A stretch of DNA of 64,000 nucleotides, from contig NZ_CP041409.1 in the NCBI RefSeq assembly GCF_007065885.1, positions 2,341,501 to 2,405,500 on the forward strand, given 5' to 3'. Made by a program: the position numbers and the translations under genes. Numbering within the stretch: the stretch's first letter is position 1; each line of letters opens with the position of its first letter. Of the stretch, positions 8,967-18,334 are shown piece after piece. Source of the DNA: Altererythrobacter sp. TH136 (GTDB taxonomy: Bacteria > Pseudomonadota > Alphaproteobacteria > Sphingomonadales > Sphingomonadaceae). The notes under the pieces are model-generated. The model worked only from the letters and a program-made list of their open reading frames with translations, was not told the origin of the DNA and searched no databases.

Positions 8967-9602
8967 CTATAGCTCGATCATGATCCGCACGCGGGACGGT
9001 TCCACTCCGTATGCATCGGCGATCCTGCGGCGGCTCAATTCCAGTTCCCGATCGGGGCCGGGGGCTGCCGGTTCCAGCCCAGAAAGGCTGACGCCCAGGA
9101 CATCCGCCAGTGCCGCAAGGCGCCGTTCCACCGGGCGCGACTTGCCGTGCTCCCACGCCCATACGGTCGGCTTGCTGACGCCGAGCCGGTTGGCGATTTC
9201 CCCCAGCGAGAGGCCGCGAGCGATGCGCAGGCGGTGGAACCGGGCGCCGAAATCCTCCGCGCCCGCTCCCGCGTCAGCGGCGGCAAGCGGTTCGCCGCGC
9301 AACTGCGCCGCACTCAGCGCCGCCGCGCCGAGCGGTTCGGCAAAACGGCACCCGAACATCGGCGCATCGGCCCAGACGACTTCGGCGCTCTGTTCCCCCG
9401 CCTGGGGCAGTTCAACGGCGAAGGTGTCGCCTTGCCTTAGTGGCTCGCGGGTTTCGATCAGCAGGCCGCTTTGCGACACGTTGTGCACCGTGACCGCGCC
9501 GTCACCGCGGGCGAACTTGCCGGTGGTGCCGAGCCGCAACATGCGGCGGCCATCGCCGCGGCGATTGGCGGCATCGCCCTCGAAACGGGCTGCGATCTTC
9601 AC
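8967..9602 (-). CDS. PilZ domain fused to an XRE-type helix-turn-helix
   Basis: 211 residues from GTG 9602, which has AGGAGAG six bases upstream. The first part (about 12-90) looks like a PilZ domain: RGDGR (15-19) fits RxxxR and NVSQSG (41-46) fits the second c-di-GMP motif. Residues about 120-178 form an XRE HTH (SLGEIANRLGVSKPTVWAWE). The architecture suggests a DNA-binding regulator whose activity depends on c-di-GMP. The neighbouring degenerate GGDEF gene is on the same strand, 264 bases downstream. Ligand binding and target genes are inference. Confidence 0.8.
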   Translation of the reverse strand: MKIAARFEGDAANRRGDGRRMLRLGTTGKFARGDGAVTVHNVSQSGLLIETREPLRQGDTFAVELPQAGEQSAEVVWADAPMFGCRFAEPLGAAALSAAQLRGEPLAAADAGAGAEDFGARFHRLRIARGLSLGEIANRLGVSKPTVWAWEHGKSRPVERRLAALADVLGVSLSGLEPAAPGPDRELELSRRRIADAYGVEPSRVRIMIEL

Positions 9603-9657
9603 CGGCGACTCTCCTGTTATTGAAACCGGAGAATCGCGCCTGAGGGTTAAGACCGGG

Positions 9658-10581
9658 TTAGCTTGACCCCGCCGCCGGGCGCGCGCGGGGCTCCACTCGG
9701 CGGATCATGCCCTCCTGCGCCACGCTGGCGACCAATCGGCCATCCTGGAAGATTTGCCCGACGTTGAACCCGCGGCTGCCGCCGGACCATGGGCTTTCGC
9801 AGTGATACAGCAGCCAATCGTCGGCCCGGAACGGCGCATGGAACCAGATCGCGTGGTCCAGGCTGGCGCTTTTCACCTCGCCCCGCATCCACGACAGGCC
9901 ATGCGGCATGATGCTGGTGCCCAGAAGCTGCATGTCGCTGAGATAAGCGAGCACCGCGCGGTGAATGCGCGGATCGTCGGGCAGCGGGGCGCGCGCGCGG
10001 AACCACGAGTTTTGCAACGGCTCCTGCGGGCCCTCGCTCAGCCAGTGGCGCGCAGTCGTCGCCTTGATCTCGATCGGGCGCGCTTCCGTGAAGATATGAC
10101 GGACCCGCTCGGGCATGGTTTCCGCCACCCGCAGGCGCAGCACCTCGTCGCTTTCCAGGTCGTCGGGCGGAGGCACGTCGGGCTGCACCGCGCGCTCGTG
10201 CTCCAGGCCGGGCTGGTGCTTCTGGAAGCTGGCCGCGAGGTTCAGAATCGGCTGCATCGTGCCGTCAGGCCCGGGCTGGCTCGCGACGACGCGGCGGTTG
10301 GAGAAACTGCCGCCGTCGAGCTGGCGGTCGACGGTGAGCTGGATCGGATGATCCTCGCTGCCCCCACGCAGGAAATAGGCGTGGAGCGAATGGGCGGCGC
10401 GGTCATCATCCACCGTGCGCTCCGCCGCGATCAGCGCCTGGCCGATCACCTGGCCGCCGAACACCCGGCCGACGCCGCCCTTCTTGCGCGGTCCTTCGAA
10501 ACGGTCATCCCCCAGCGGCGCGGGATCGAGCAGCGCGAGAAGATCGGCGATCAGTTGTTTATCGTTCGGCATGTCGGTCAT
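9658..10581 (-). CDS. tesB: Acyl-CoA thioesterase II
   Basis: 307 residues, the usual TesB length, with a double hotdog fold. FGGQVIGQAL (41-50) and HSLHAYFLRGG (64-74) mark the first hotdog; LAYLSDMQLLGT in the second carries the catalytic aspartate. It hydrolyses acyl-CoA to free fatty acid and CoA in the cytoplasm. ATG 10581 was chosen because the longer reading frame upstream runs into the next gene without family similarity. Probably the third gene of a GNAT / JmjC-like / tesB unit. Confidence 0.93.
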   Translation of the reverse strand: MTDMPNDKQLIADLLALLDPAPLGDDRFEGPRKKGGVGRVFGGQVIGQALIAAERTVDDDRAAHSLHAYFLRGGSEDHPIQLTVDRQLDGGSFSNRRVVASQPGPDGTMQPILNLAASFQKHQPGLEHERAVQPDVPPPDDLESDEVLRLRVAETMPERVRHIFTEARPIEIKATTARHWLSEGPQEPLQNSWFRARAPLPDDPRIHRAVLAYLSDMQLLGTSIMPHGLSWMRGEVKSASLDHAIWFHAPFRADDWLLYHCESPWSGGSRGFNVGQIFQDGRLVASVAQEGMIRRVEPRARPAAGSS

Positions 10582-10612
10582 CCGCGTGCCTTGCGGCAGC
10601 TTTACGCTTGCG

Positions 10613-11485
10613 TCAACTTGCCCTGAGAAGGCGCCGCCAGGTGCGGAAGGCCAGCGCCTTGCCGCGGTTGGTCTGGGGCCAGCGGCCAGGCGCGCGGGGT
10701 CGCAGCCCGGCCGAGCGCAGCACGCCGTTCCAGCAGCGCGCGTCGGCTTCGGCGAACGACCAGTCGCTGCGCCAGGTGATCGACAGGGAAATGGAGCTGA
10801 CCGGGCCATTGCGCACATGATGCGGCGCCATCACCGGCACCATCACCGCTGCGCCCGGGCCGATGGCGAAGGCGGTGCCGCTGGCGGCCAGCTCGTCGCG
10901 CCAGACCAGCTCACGCGGGCCGCCGGAGTGATAGCTTTCGTGCGTCGTATCGGGCGCGAAGCGGGGATCTCCGGCCGGGAACTGGGTCATCACCTTGTGG
11001 CCCGCCAGTTGCAGCAGGATGTTGTGCTCAGGATCGAAGTGATAGGGCGTCACCGCATTGGGGCTGGAGATGAACACGAAGCCCTGCGGCCGCAGCATCG
11101 CGCCGGTCTTCGCCTCTATTTCGCCCCGCAGCTCGCCGAGCAACGCCAACAGCAGCGCCTCGTAAGCCGGATCCTGCTCGATGTTCTTGAGCACCGCCCA
11201 ACTGTCGCTGATCGCGATGTGGCGGATGGTGTCCTCGATCCCGATGCCCGTGGGGGCAGGCTTGCCATCGACGCCCAGCGGCAGGTCGCCGCGATTGTAC
11301 TCGATCGCGGTGTCCGGCAGCTTGCCCGCCAGCGCGGCGAGCGCGTCCAGCGTCAACAAGGGGTGTTCGGCCAGGTCGTGCCGCAGGATGACGGGCGTTT
11401 CGGGATAGGCTGCGGCGAACTGCACGCGCGCCTGCGGCCCGAACACAGGGCGGTCGGTGATGGTGAAGCCGGTCAGCCCATGCAT
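10613..11485 (-). CDS. Cupin-like (JmjC-type) iron oxygenase family protein
   Basis: 290 residues. A cupin/JmjC-like core holds TPYHFDPEHN, in which His149 and Asp151 form the HxD iron motif, and a distal APHHVRNG with His222/His223 as third ligand. It is therefore a likely Fe(II)/2-oxoglutarate-dependent hydroxylase of unknown substrate. The C-terminus is Arg-rich. It begins three bases after the upstream GNAT gene ends and precedes tesB by 31 bases, so the three are probably co-transcribed. Confidence 0.75.
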   Translation of the reverse strand: MHGLTGFTITDRPVFGPQARVQFAAAYPETPVILRHDLAEHPLLTLDALAALAGKLPDTAIEYNRGDLPLGVDGKPAPTGIGIEDTIRHIAISDSWAVLKNIEQDPAYEALLLALLGELRGEIEAKTGAMLRPQGFVFISSPNAVTPYHFDPEHNILLQLAGHKVMTQFPAGDPRFAPDTTHESYHSGGPRELVWRDELAASGTAFAIGPGAAVMVPVMAPHHVRNGPVSSISLSITWRSDWSFAEADARCWNGVLRSAGLRPRAPGRWPQTNRGKALAFRTWRRLLRAS

Positions 11486-11488
11486 GGC

Positions 11489-12622
11489 TTACAATCCTTC
11501 GGCAGGTCTGCGTAGTTCGGCGCGGAAGATGGCGGCGGCGGCAGCGCGGCGGAGCGGGCCGCCGATCGCGATGCTGACCCGAACGACTGGGCGCTTTTCG
11601 CGCCAGATCCTCTCGATCATCGGGTGGTCGGCGGCGGCGCAGCTGTCGGCCCAGGCTATGTCCTGGCGCGCGAGCAGGGCGAGGTTCTCGCGCTGCAGCA
11701 GCACGCCGGGGGAGAACCGGGCGTAGCGTTCGTCGTACGTGGTCTTGAAACTGTAGGCGCCGGGCGGGCTGATGAAGTTCGCCAGCTTGGCGATCGGCGC
11801 GCCGTCGAGGGCGAGGGTCAGCCGCTCCAGCCGGCCACGCCCGGCGGCGCCAGCGAGCGACTGGCGGAAGAACGCCGCCGTCGCAGGATCGCAGGCGAGC
11901 GCCGAATTCTCGCGGCCTTTCCAGCCAGCGCGTTCGAGCGCGAGGAATGCGTCGGTCCACGCGTCCAGCCCGTCCGGGCCGGTCTGCCGGTCAAACGACA
12001 GGTCCCCCTGTTCGGCCAGCCGGGCGTGCTGGCGCCGCAGTTCCTTGCGCTTCTTGCCGCTCAGCGCCGCGTCGTAATAGTCCTGCGGCGCAAGATCGGA
12101 GGCGAGCAGTGCACGGTCGAGCCGCTGAACCACCGCTGCCGGTCGCTGCTCCACCGCGCAGACATCGCGCAGCGCCGCGAACAGCGGCCCATCGGCGGGC
12201 AGGCCCTGAAGGTGCAGGAACAGCGCGCGGCCGGCGTGGCGATCCGCCCACCGCAGCAGTGCACGCCAGAACGCGTGTTCAAGGCCGGCGGCCGCCAGCG
12301 GCGCTCCGCAAAAGGCGTTGGCGTGCATCCAGTTGCCGAGGTGCGGGAGAGGGCGCCCGGCGTAGGACAAGCGGCGAGCCAGCGGCAGGACGCCGACGAG
12401 CGTGCCATCCGCGGTGACGGCGGCAAGCCGGACCCCGTCCCGGCGATCGAACGCCGCCAGTCCCGCCTCTAGGCACCAGCGTTCGGCAAACGGGTTGGGC
12501 TCGGCGGCACCGCTGGCCAGCGCGTCCCATCCGGCGCGGTCGGCGAAGTCACGCCAGGGCACCACGGCGCAGCAGGCGTCGATCCCGCGGGTCGATCGGG
12601 TGAGGCCGAGCGGTTGTTCCAC
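11489..12622 (-). CDS. GNAT-family (CelD/BioF2-like) acyltransferase
   Basis: 377 residues from GTG 12622. The middle and C-terminal part (about 190-330) resembles the acetyltransferase domain of CelD/BcsL and FemAB-like proteins, with a basic SGKKRKELRRQ segment and GRLERLTLALDGAPIAKL before the acyl-CoA-binding region. The acceptor is unknown. Three bases separate it from the JmjC-like gene, suggesting that an acyl transfer and a hydroxylation act in one pathway. Confidence 0.7.
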   Translation of the reverse strand: MEQPLGLTRSTRGIDACCAVVPWRDFADRAGWDALASGAAEPNPFAERWCLEAGLAAFDRRDGVRLAAVTADGTLVGVLPLARRLSYAGRPLPHLGNWMHANAFCGAPLAAAGLEHAFWRALLRWADRHAGRALFLHLQGLPADGPLFAALRDVCAVEQRPAAVVQRLDRALLASDLAPQDYYDAALSGKKRKELRRQHARLAEQGDLSFDRQTGPDGLDAWTDAFLALERAGWKGRENSALACDPATAAFFRQSLAGAAGRGRLERLTLALDGAPIAKLANFISPPGAYSFKTTYDERYARFSPGVLLQRENLALLARQDIAWADSCAAADHPMIERIWREKRPVVRVSIAIGGPLRRAAAAAIFRAELRRPAEGL

Positions 12623-12670
12623 CTGTGCGCCGGTAGCGGATCACCCTGATGGAAGCTTTAACACATGCAG

Positions 12671-12706
12671 CAAAAACCCCGCCCCGTATCGAAACGGGGC
12701 GGGGTT
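12671..12706 (-). terminator. Intrinsic terminator of hppA
   Basis: A perfect 13-bp stem (12675-12687 with 12694-12706) around a six-base loop. Read on the minus strand it is followed by a run of five T, so it terminates the hppA transcript 47 bases after its stop. It also separates hppA from the GNAT operon downstream. Confidence 0.88.
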
Positions 12707-12752
12707 CTGGCCACCGGTTAAGGTGTAGGTGGTCGATCAGGCTCCCGCCCGC

Positions 12753-14909
12753 TTAGACACCAGCCTGGGCGGCCAGCGCCGCGAGCAACAGCAGCGCGAC
12801 GATGTTGGTGATCTTGATCATCGGGTTCACCGCCGGGCCGGCGGTATCCTTGTAGGGATCGCCGACGGTGTCGCCGGTCACCGCGGCTTTGTGGGCTTCG
12901 GAGCCCTTGCCGCCGTGATGGCCGTCCTCGATGTACTTCTTGGCATTGTCCCACGCCCCGCCGCCGGCGGTCATGGACAGCGCCACGAACAGCCCGCTGA
13001 CGATCACGCCGAGTAGCAGCGCGCCCAGTGCGGCAAAGCCGTTCTCCTGCCCAGCGATCGCGGTGATCGCGAAGTACACTACGAGGGGTGCGAGCACCGG
13101 GAGCAGCGACGGGATGATCATTTCCTTGATCGCCGCCTTGGTCACGAGGTCGACCGTGCGGGCGTAGTTGGGCTTGGAGGTGCCGGCCATGATGCCCGGA
13201 TCGCCCGCGAACTGTTCGCGCACATCCTTCACCACGTCGCCTGCCGCGCGGCCGACGGCGGTCATGCCCATCGATCCGAACAGGTAGGGCAGCAGTGCGC
13301 CGAGCAGCAGCCCGACGATCACATACGGGTTTTCAAGGCTGAAATCGACGTCCGCGCCGGGGAAGTACTCGGCGAGGTCGGCGGTGTAGGCGGCGAATAG
13401 GACCAGCGCAGCGAGGCCCGCCGATCCGATCGCGTAACCCTTGGTCACTGCCTTGGTGGTGTTGCCCACCGCGTCGAGCAGGTCGGTCTTCTCGCGCACG
13501 CTGTCGTCGAGGCCCGCCATTTCGGCGATGCCGCCGGCGTTGTCGGTGACAGGGCCGTACGCGTCGAGTGCCACCACCATGCCGGCCAGCGCCAGCATCG
13601 CGGTCGCCGCGTAAGCGATGCCGATCAGGCCCGCGAGCTGGTAGGCGATGACGATGCCCGCCACGATCACCAGCGTCGGCAGCGCGGTCGCTTCCATGCT
13701 GATGGCGAGGCCCTGGATCACGTTGGTGCCATGGCCGGTTTCCGACGACTTGGCGATCGAGCGCACCGGGCGATAATTGGTGCCGGTGTAATACTCGGTG
13801 ATCCAGATGATCAGTCCGGTGATGACCAGGCCGAGCAGCGAACACCAGAACAGGTCCATGCCGGTGAACGACACGACCTGTTCGGACAGGCCTTCGGTCG
13901 CCAGCGGATCGCCGATGCCGACGCCTTCCGGATTGGCGCCGATGGTGGTGCCGAGGCCAACGGCATAGTCGATGGCCAGCCAGATCAGCGGGATCGACAG
14001 GATCGCGGTGACCAGGAAGCCCTTGTACATCGCGCCCATGACGTTTTTGCCGCCACCCAGACGCACGAAATAGGTGCCGATGATCGAGGTGACGATGCAG
14101 GCGCCGCCAATCAGCAGCGGCAGGCTCATCATCGGCATCAGCAGATCGCCGAGGCCCTTCATCAGCAGCGCAGTCAGCACCATCGTCGCGCCCACGGTCA
14201 CGACATAGGTTTCGAACAGGTCGGCGGCCATGCCGGCACAATCGCCGACATTGTCGCCCACGTTATCGGCAATCACCGCCGGATTGCGCGGATCATCCTC
14301 GGGAATGCCAGCCTCGACCTTGCCGACGAGATCAGCGCCGACGTCGGCCGCCTTGGTGAAGATACCGCCGCCCAGGCGCGCGAAGATCGAGATCAGCGAG
14401 GCGCCGAACGCCAGCGCAACCAGCGCGTCGATCACGGTGCGGTCATTGGGGGCAAGGTTCATCGGCCCGGTAAGGACGTAGAAGAAGCCTGCGATGGCCA
14501 GCAGCGCCAAGCCCGCCACCAGCATTCCGGTGATCGCGCCGGCGCGGAATGCTAGCGTCAGACCCTGTTGCAGCCCTTCGCTCGCCGCCTGCGCGGTGCG
14601 AACGTTGGCGCGGACCGAGATGTTCATGCCGATGAAGCCGGCCACGCCCGACAGGATCGCGCCGAGCACGAAGCCGGTGGCCGAGATCGGCCCGAGAAAC
14701 ACGGCGACGAGCACCGCGACAACCACGCCGACCACCGCGATGGTGGTGTACTGGCGCCGCAGGTAGGCCTGCGCGCCTTCCTGGATTGCGGCGGCGATTT
14801 CCTGCATCCGGGCGTTGCCGGCGCTGGAGCTGAGCACTTGGCGGCTGGTGACGAAGCCGTACACGATCGCCAGCAACCCGAGTATTATCGATATCAGTAC
14901 AAGGTCCAC
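12753..14909 (-). CDS. hppA: Membrane-bound proton-translocating pyrophosphatase
   Basis: 718 residues with about 16 helices. It couples pyrophosphate hydrolysis to proton pumping across the inner membrane. The substrate site is clear: [16 protein letters not shown] at 184-199 and DNVGDNVGD at 215-223. Lys486 in [10 protein letters not shown] occupies the position that separates potassium-independent (Lys) from potassium-dependent (Ala) enzymes, so this one should not need K+. It starts at GTG 14909 behind a strong AGGAGGGG. A strong terminator follows. Confidence 0.97.
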   Translation of the reverse strand: MDLVLISIILGLLAIVYGFVTSRQVLSSSAGNARMQEIAAAIQEGAQAYLRRQYTTIAVVGVVVAVLVAVFLGPISATGFVLGAILSGVAGFIGMNISVRANVRTAQAASEGLQQGLTLAFRAGAITGMLVAGLALLAIAGFFYVLTGPMNLAPNDRTVIDALVALAFGASLISIFARLGGGIFTKAADVGADLVGKVEAGIPEDDPRNPAVIADNVGDNVGDCAGMAADLFETYVVTVGATMVLTALLMKGLGDLLMPMMSLPLLIGGACIVTSIIGTYFVRLGGGKNVMGAMYKGFLVTAILSIPLIWLAIDYAVGLGTTIGANPEGVGIGDPLATEGLSEQVVSFTGMDLFWCSLLGLVITGLIIWITEYYTGTNYRPVRSIAKSSETGHGTNVIQGLAISMEATALPTLVIVAGIVIAYQLAGLIGIAYAATAMLALAGMVVALDAYGPVTDNAGGIAEMAGLDDSVREKTDLLDAVGNTTKAVTKGYAIGSAGLAALVLFAAYTADLAEYFPGADVDFSLENPYVIVGLLLGALLPYLFGSMGMTAVGRAAGDVVKDVREQFAGDPGIMAGTSKPNYARTVDLVTKAAIKEMIIPSLLPVLAPLVVYFAITAIAGQENGFAALGALLLGVIVSGLFVALSMTAGGGAWDNAKKYIEDGHHGGKGSEAHKAAVTGDTVGDPYKDTAGPAVNPMIKITNIVALLLLAALAAQAGV

Positions 14910-14966
14910 GTAAGTCCCCTCCTGCTTAGTGGAAAACCGCTTCTCCCGAGCGGCTAGAGGCGTCGA

Positions 14967-14994
14967 GGTATAGGCAAGCGATTCGGGTGCGCAA
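14967..14994 (-). promoter_or_regulatory. Possible sigma70-type promoter of hppA
   Basis: On the minus strand TTGCGC (14994-14989) is followed after 16 bases by TATACC (14972-14967), about 58 bases before the hppA start. The match is fair and the position sensible, but no experimental signal can be seen. Confidence 0.4.
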
Positions 14995-15026
14995 GAGCCA
15001 AACGCGCGCAGCGCCGGGGCGCACGC

Positions 15027-15899
15027 TCAGTGCTGATAACCCAGCGAGTCGTCTGGCGCGGGCGCGGTCCCGTTGATCAGCAGCGACGAGCCTGCGAAGG
15101 GGCGTGCTTCGCCAATCTGGTGCGCCGGGATCGGCGGTTTCCAGTGGACCGGCAAGGTGAACAGCAACTGGTAATCGTCCCCCCAGCGCAGCGCTTCGGC
15201 GCGGCGGTCCTCGGGCGCGCTGATCGGCACCGCAGCCGTGTCGATCGCCAGCGTCACGCCGCTCGCGTCTGCCATGCGCCGGGCATCGAGCAGTAACCCG
15301 TCGGACACGTCCATCATTGCACTCACCAGCGGTGCGAGCGCCCGTCCCTCTGACAGCAGGGGGCGCGGGCGGCGGAACGCGGCGCTGTCGGCGGCGGTGC
15401 CGTCGCGCAGCGCCTCGAACCCCAGCATCGCCGCGCCGACCGGTCCGGTGAGCCACAGCGTGTCGCCCGCGCGCGCACCGCGACGGTCGGGCACCGGACG
15501 GTGGGTGGCACGGCCGACCGCGGTCAGCCCAAAGGTGCGCGGCGGCCCGCCCGCGACGGTATCTCCGCCAAGCAGCGGTACCCGGTACTCCTGCAGCACC
15601 TCGCCAAGGCCGGTGACGAACCGCTCGTCCTCAGCGCCCAGCATGAAGCCGAGCAATACCCCGATGGGCTCCGCGCCTTTTGCGGCGAGGTCGGACAGGT
15701 TGACCGCGACCAGCTTCCACGCGACGTCTGCCAAGTCCTGTCCGGGTAGCCAGTGGACCCCTTCGACCATGGCATCGTGCGTCAGGACCAGCGCTTCGCC
15801 GCCGATTTCGATCACCGCTGCATCATCGGCCAGGCCGCGCGCGGCGGGTGTGTCCGCCAATCCGCGGAGCGCTGCGATGAAGGAAGCCTCGCGGCTCAG
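15027..15899 (-). CDS. thiL: Thiamine-monophosphate kinase
   Basis: About 290 residues, normal for ThiL. It phosphorylates thiamine monophosphate to the coenzyme diphosphate. Motifs include GLADDAAVIEI, the NLSDLAAKGAEP metal loop, LLGGDTVAGG and MMDVSDGLLLDA. The start is unusual: family similarity begins at SREASFIAALRGLA, and the only fitting codon is a CTG at 15899 with AAGGA six bases upstream, overlapping the nusB stop by four bases. The nearest in-frame ATG (15986) adds an Arg-rich, unrelated segment inside nusB. Confidence 0.93.
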   Translation of the reverse strand: MSREASFIAALRGLADTPAARGLADDAAVIEIGGEALVLTHDAMVEGVHWLPGQDLADVAWKLVAVNLSDLAAKGAEPIGVLLGFMLGAEDERFVTGLGEVLQEYRVPLLGGDTVAGGPPRTFGLTAVGRATHRPVPDRRGARAGDTLWLTGPVGAAMLGFEALRDGTAADSAAFRRPRPLLSEGRALAPLVSAMMDVSDGLLLDARRMADASGVTLAIDTAAVPISAPEDRRAEALRWGDDYQLLFTLPVHWKPPIPAHQIGEARPFAGSSLLINGTAPAPDDSLGYQH

Positions 15900-16351
15900 C
15901 GCGCGTCCTTGGCGACGGCATCGAGCACGCCGTTGACGAACTTCGCCTCGCGATCGTCGAAGAACGCCTTGGCCACATCGACCCATTCGCTGATCGCCGC
16001 GCCGACCGGCACATCCGGCCGGGCGAGCAGCTCGTAGGCGCCGGCACGCAGGATCTGCAGCATCGTCTTGTCGAGGCGCTTGAGCGTCCAGCCTTCCGCC
16101 AGCTTGGCGGCCAGCAGATCGTCGATTTCCTCGGCGCGAGCGATCGCGCCGCGCACCAGGTCGTCGAAGAACGCCACCTCGGCATCGGCGAATTCGGCGT
16201 CGTCCTCGTCATCGCTCATGCCCAGGCGGTGCTGGTGGAACTCGTCGAGCAGTCGGGCGGTGGGGGTGCTTTCCAAATGGTGCTGGTACAGCGCCTGGAC
16301 GGCGGCCAGGCGGGCGGCGGAACGCGCCTGGGAGCGCGGGTTCTGGTTCAT
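15896..16351 (-). CDS. nusB: Transcription antitermination factor NusB
   Basis: 151 residues, all-helical, with RSAARLAAVQALYQ near the N-terminus and the family's ISEWVDVAKAF and KFVNGVLDAVAK helices. NusB binds boxA RNA with S10 during rRNA transcription. An acidic insert (SDDEDDAEFADAE, about 46-58) is common in alphaproteobacterial forms. Four-base overlaps link it to hisD upstream and thiL downstream. Confidence 0.95.
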   Translation of the reverse strand: MNQNPRSQARSAARLAAVQALYQHHLESTPTARLLDEFHQHRLGMSDDEDDAEFADAEVAFFDDLVRGAIARAEEIDDLLAAKLAEGWTLKRLDKTMLQILRAGAYELLARPDVPVGAAISEWVDVAKAFFDDREAKFVNGVLDAVAKDAR

Positions 16352-17637
16352 TTCAGGCGGACCTCGATGGATGCGGCATGCGCCGGGAGCCCTTCGGCGT
16401 GCGCCAGGGCGGCCGCGGCGGGGCCGATGTTGCGAAGCGCGTCCGCGCCGAGTTCGATGAAGCTGGTGCGCTTCATGAAGTCGAGCACCGACAGCCCGCT
16501 GGCGAACCGCGCGCGGCGGCCCGTGGGCAGGACGTGATTGGGGCCGGCGACGTAATCACCCACCGCCTCGGGCGCCATGCGGCCCATGAACACGCTACCG
16601 GCATTGCGGATGGCGCCAAGGAACGGCTCGGGATCGTCCACCGCCAGTTCGACGTGCTCGGCAGCGAGCGCGTTGGCGAGTTCGATCGCCTGCTCCAGCT
16701 GTTCGACCACGATGATGACGCCGTGATCGTCCCAGCTCGTCTGCGCGGTGCGGCGGGTGGACAGCATGGCGCACTGAACGTCGATCCGGTCGGCCACCTG
16801 GTCGGCGAAGTGCTCGTCATCGGTAATCAGGATCGACTGCGCATCGGGATCGTGTTCGGCCTGGCCGAGGAGGTCGGCGGCGATCCAGTCGGGATCGTTG
16901 CGGTTGTCGGCGATCACCAGGATTTCGCTGGGGCCCGCCACCATGTCGATGCCCACCACGCCGAAGAGCTGGCGCTTGGCCTCCGCCACCCAGGCGTTGC
17001 CGGGGCCGGTGATCACGTCCACCCGCTTGATCCGGTGGGTGCCATAGGCGAGCGCGGCGACCGCCTGCGCGCCCCCGACGCGCCAGATCTCGTCCACCCC
17101 GGCAAGGTGCGCGGCGGCCAGCACCAGCGGGTTAGCCGTGCCGCCGGGCGTGGGCGTGACCACCACCAGACGCTCCACGCCGGCGACCTTGGCGGGGATC
17201 GCATTCATCAGCAGCGACGAGGGATAGGCCGCGCGCCCACCCGGGACATACAGTCCCGCGGCGTCGACCGGGCGCCACTTTGCGCCCAGGCGGACGCCGG
17301 CGCTATCGGTTTGGTCGCGGTCGGCCGGGCGCTGGGTCTCGTGAAATGCGCGGATGCGCTCCGCCGCCAGCGTCAGCGCATCGCGCAATGCGGGGTCGAG
17401 CGCGTCGAACGCCGCGCGGCAATCGGCAAGGTCGATCCGCCAGTCACCCTCGTCGGTCAGTTGGTGGTCATCGAAGCGATGGGTGTATTCGGCCAGCGCG
17501 GCGTCGCCTTTCGCCCGCACGCGGGCGATGATCGCCGCGACGTCAGCCCCCACGTCGCCGCCGCTTTCGCGCCGGTCATCGACGATCCGGCGGAACCGGG
17601 CGTCGAAGTCCTTGTCGGTGATCCGCAGCCGTTTCAA
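16348..17637 (-). CDS. hisD: Histidinol dehydrogenase
   Basis: 429 residues, full length. It catalyses the last two NAD-dependent oxidations of histidine synthesis, with zinc. Conserved segments include [46 protein letters not shown] and [11 protein letters not shown] with its His and Asp. It starts at TTG 17637, overlapping the hisG stop by four bases (TTGA), and so depends on translational coupling. Confidence 0.97.
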   Translation of the reverse strand: MKRLRITDKDFDARFRRIVDDRRESGGDVGADVAAIIARVRAKGDAALAEYTHRFDDHQLTDEGDWRIDLADCRAAFDALDPALRDALTLAAERIRAFHETQRPADRDQTDSAGVRLGAKWRPVDAAGLYVPGGRAAYPSSLLMNAIPAKVAGVERLVVVTPTPGGTANPLVLAAAHLAGVDEIWRVGGAQAVAALAYGTHRIKRVDVITGPGNAWVAEAKRQLFGVVGIDMVAGPSEILVIADNRNDPDWIAADLLGQAEHDPDAQSILITDDEHFADQVADRIDVQCAMLSTRRTAQTSWDDHGVIIVVEQLEQAIELANALAAEHVELAVDDPEPFLGAIRNAGSVFMGRMAPEAVGDYVAGPNHVLPTGRRARFASGLSVLDFMKRTSFIELGADALRNIGPAAAALAHAEGLPAHAASIEVRLK

Positions 17638-18290
17638 GCCGCGAACTCCCGGAACCGCTCCACCAGCGCGAAGACCCGCGGGTCTGTCTTGAGCGCGGCG
17701 CGGTTAACGATCAGCCGCGCGCTCACCTCCATGATCGTGGCGGTTTCCACCAGGCCGTTCTCCACCAGCGTGCGCCCGCTTTCGACGAGGTCGACGATGC
17801 GCCCGGCAAGCCCGAGCGCCGGGGCGATCTCCATCGCGCCGTTGAGCTTCACGCATTCCGCCTGAATGCCGTGCGCTTCGAAATGGCGGCGGGTGAGGCC
17901 GGGGTACTTGGTCGCCACCCGCACGTGACTGGCCCCGTCGATCGAGGCGCCGCCGCCGGCCGGCTCGGCCACCGAGAGCCGGCACTTGCCGATGCCCAGG
18001 TCGACCGGCGCGTAAAGGTCCGAATAGTCGAACTCCTCGATCACGTCGGAGCCGACGATGCCGGCCTGCGCCGCTCCATGGGCAACGAACGTCGCGACAT
18101 CGAACGCGCGCACGCGGATCACGCGAAAATCCCGGTCTTCGCACCCGAACGCCAGGCGACGGTCGGCCTTGTCGTGAAAGCCTGCTTCGGGCACCACTCC
18201 GGCGCGCGCCATCAGTGGCAGCGCCTCGTCGAGGATGCGCCCCTTGGGGACGGCGAACGTCAGCGCGGTCTTGGACAGGGGCGGGGCCAT
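17634..18290 (-). CDS. hisG: ATP phosphoribosyltransferase, short form
   Basis: 218 residues with [15 protein letters not shown] at the N-terminus and [18 protein letters not shown] forming the PRPP-binding region. It commits ATP and PRPP to histidine synthesis. At this length it lacks the C-terminal regulatory domain of the long form, and such enzymes normally need the paralogue HisZ; no hisZ is present in the window. First gene of hisG-hisD-nusB-thiL, with only 44 bases to the divergent DUF2332 gene. Confidence 0.96.
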   Translation of the reverse strand: MAPPLSKTALTFAVPKGRILDEALPLMARAGVVPEAGFHDKADRRLAFGCEDRDFRVIRVRAFDVATFVAHGAAQAGIVGSDVIEEFDYSDLYAPVDLGIGKCRLSVAEPAGGGASIDGASHVRVATKYPGLTRRHFEAHGIQAECVKLNGAMEIAPALGLAGRIVDLVESGRTLVENGLVETATIMEVSARLIVNRAALKTDPRVFALVERFREFAA

Positions 18291-18334
18291 CGCGGGGCGC
18301 TTAGGGCAAACCGGCGGGGAAGGGCAACGCGAAC

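Noticed and set aside
15900-15986. ATG start for thiL at 15986
   Set aside because: The added 29 residues are Arg-rich, lie inside nusB and resemble no ThiL; the CTG at 15899 has a proper ribosome binding site.
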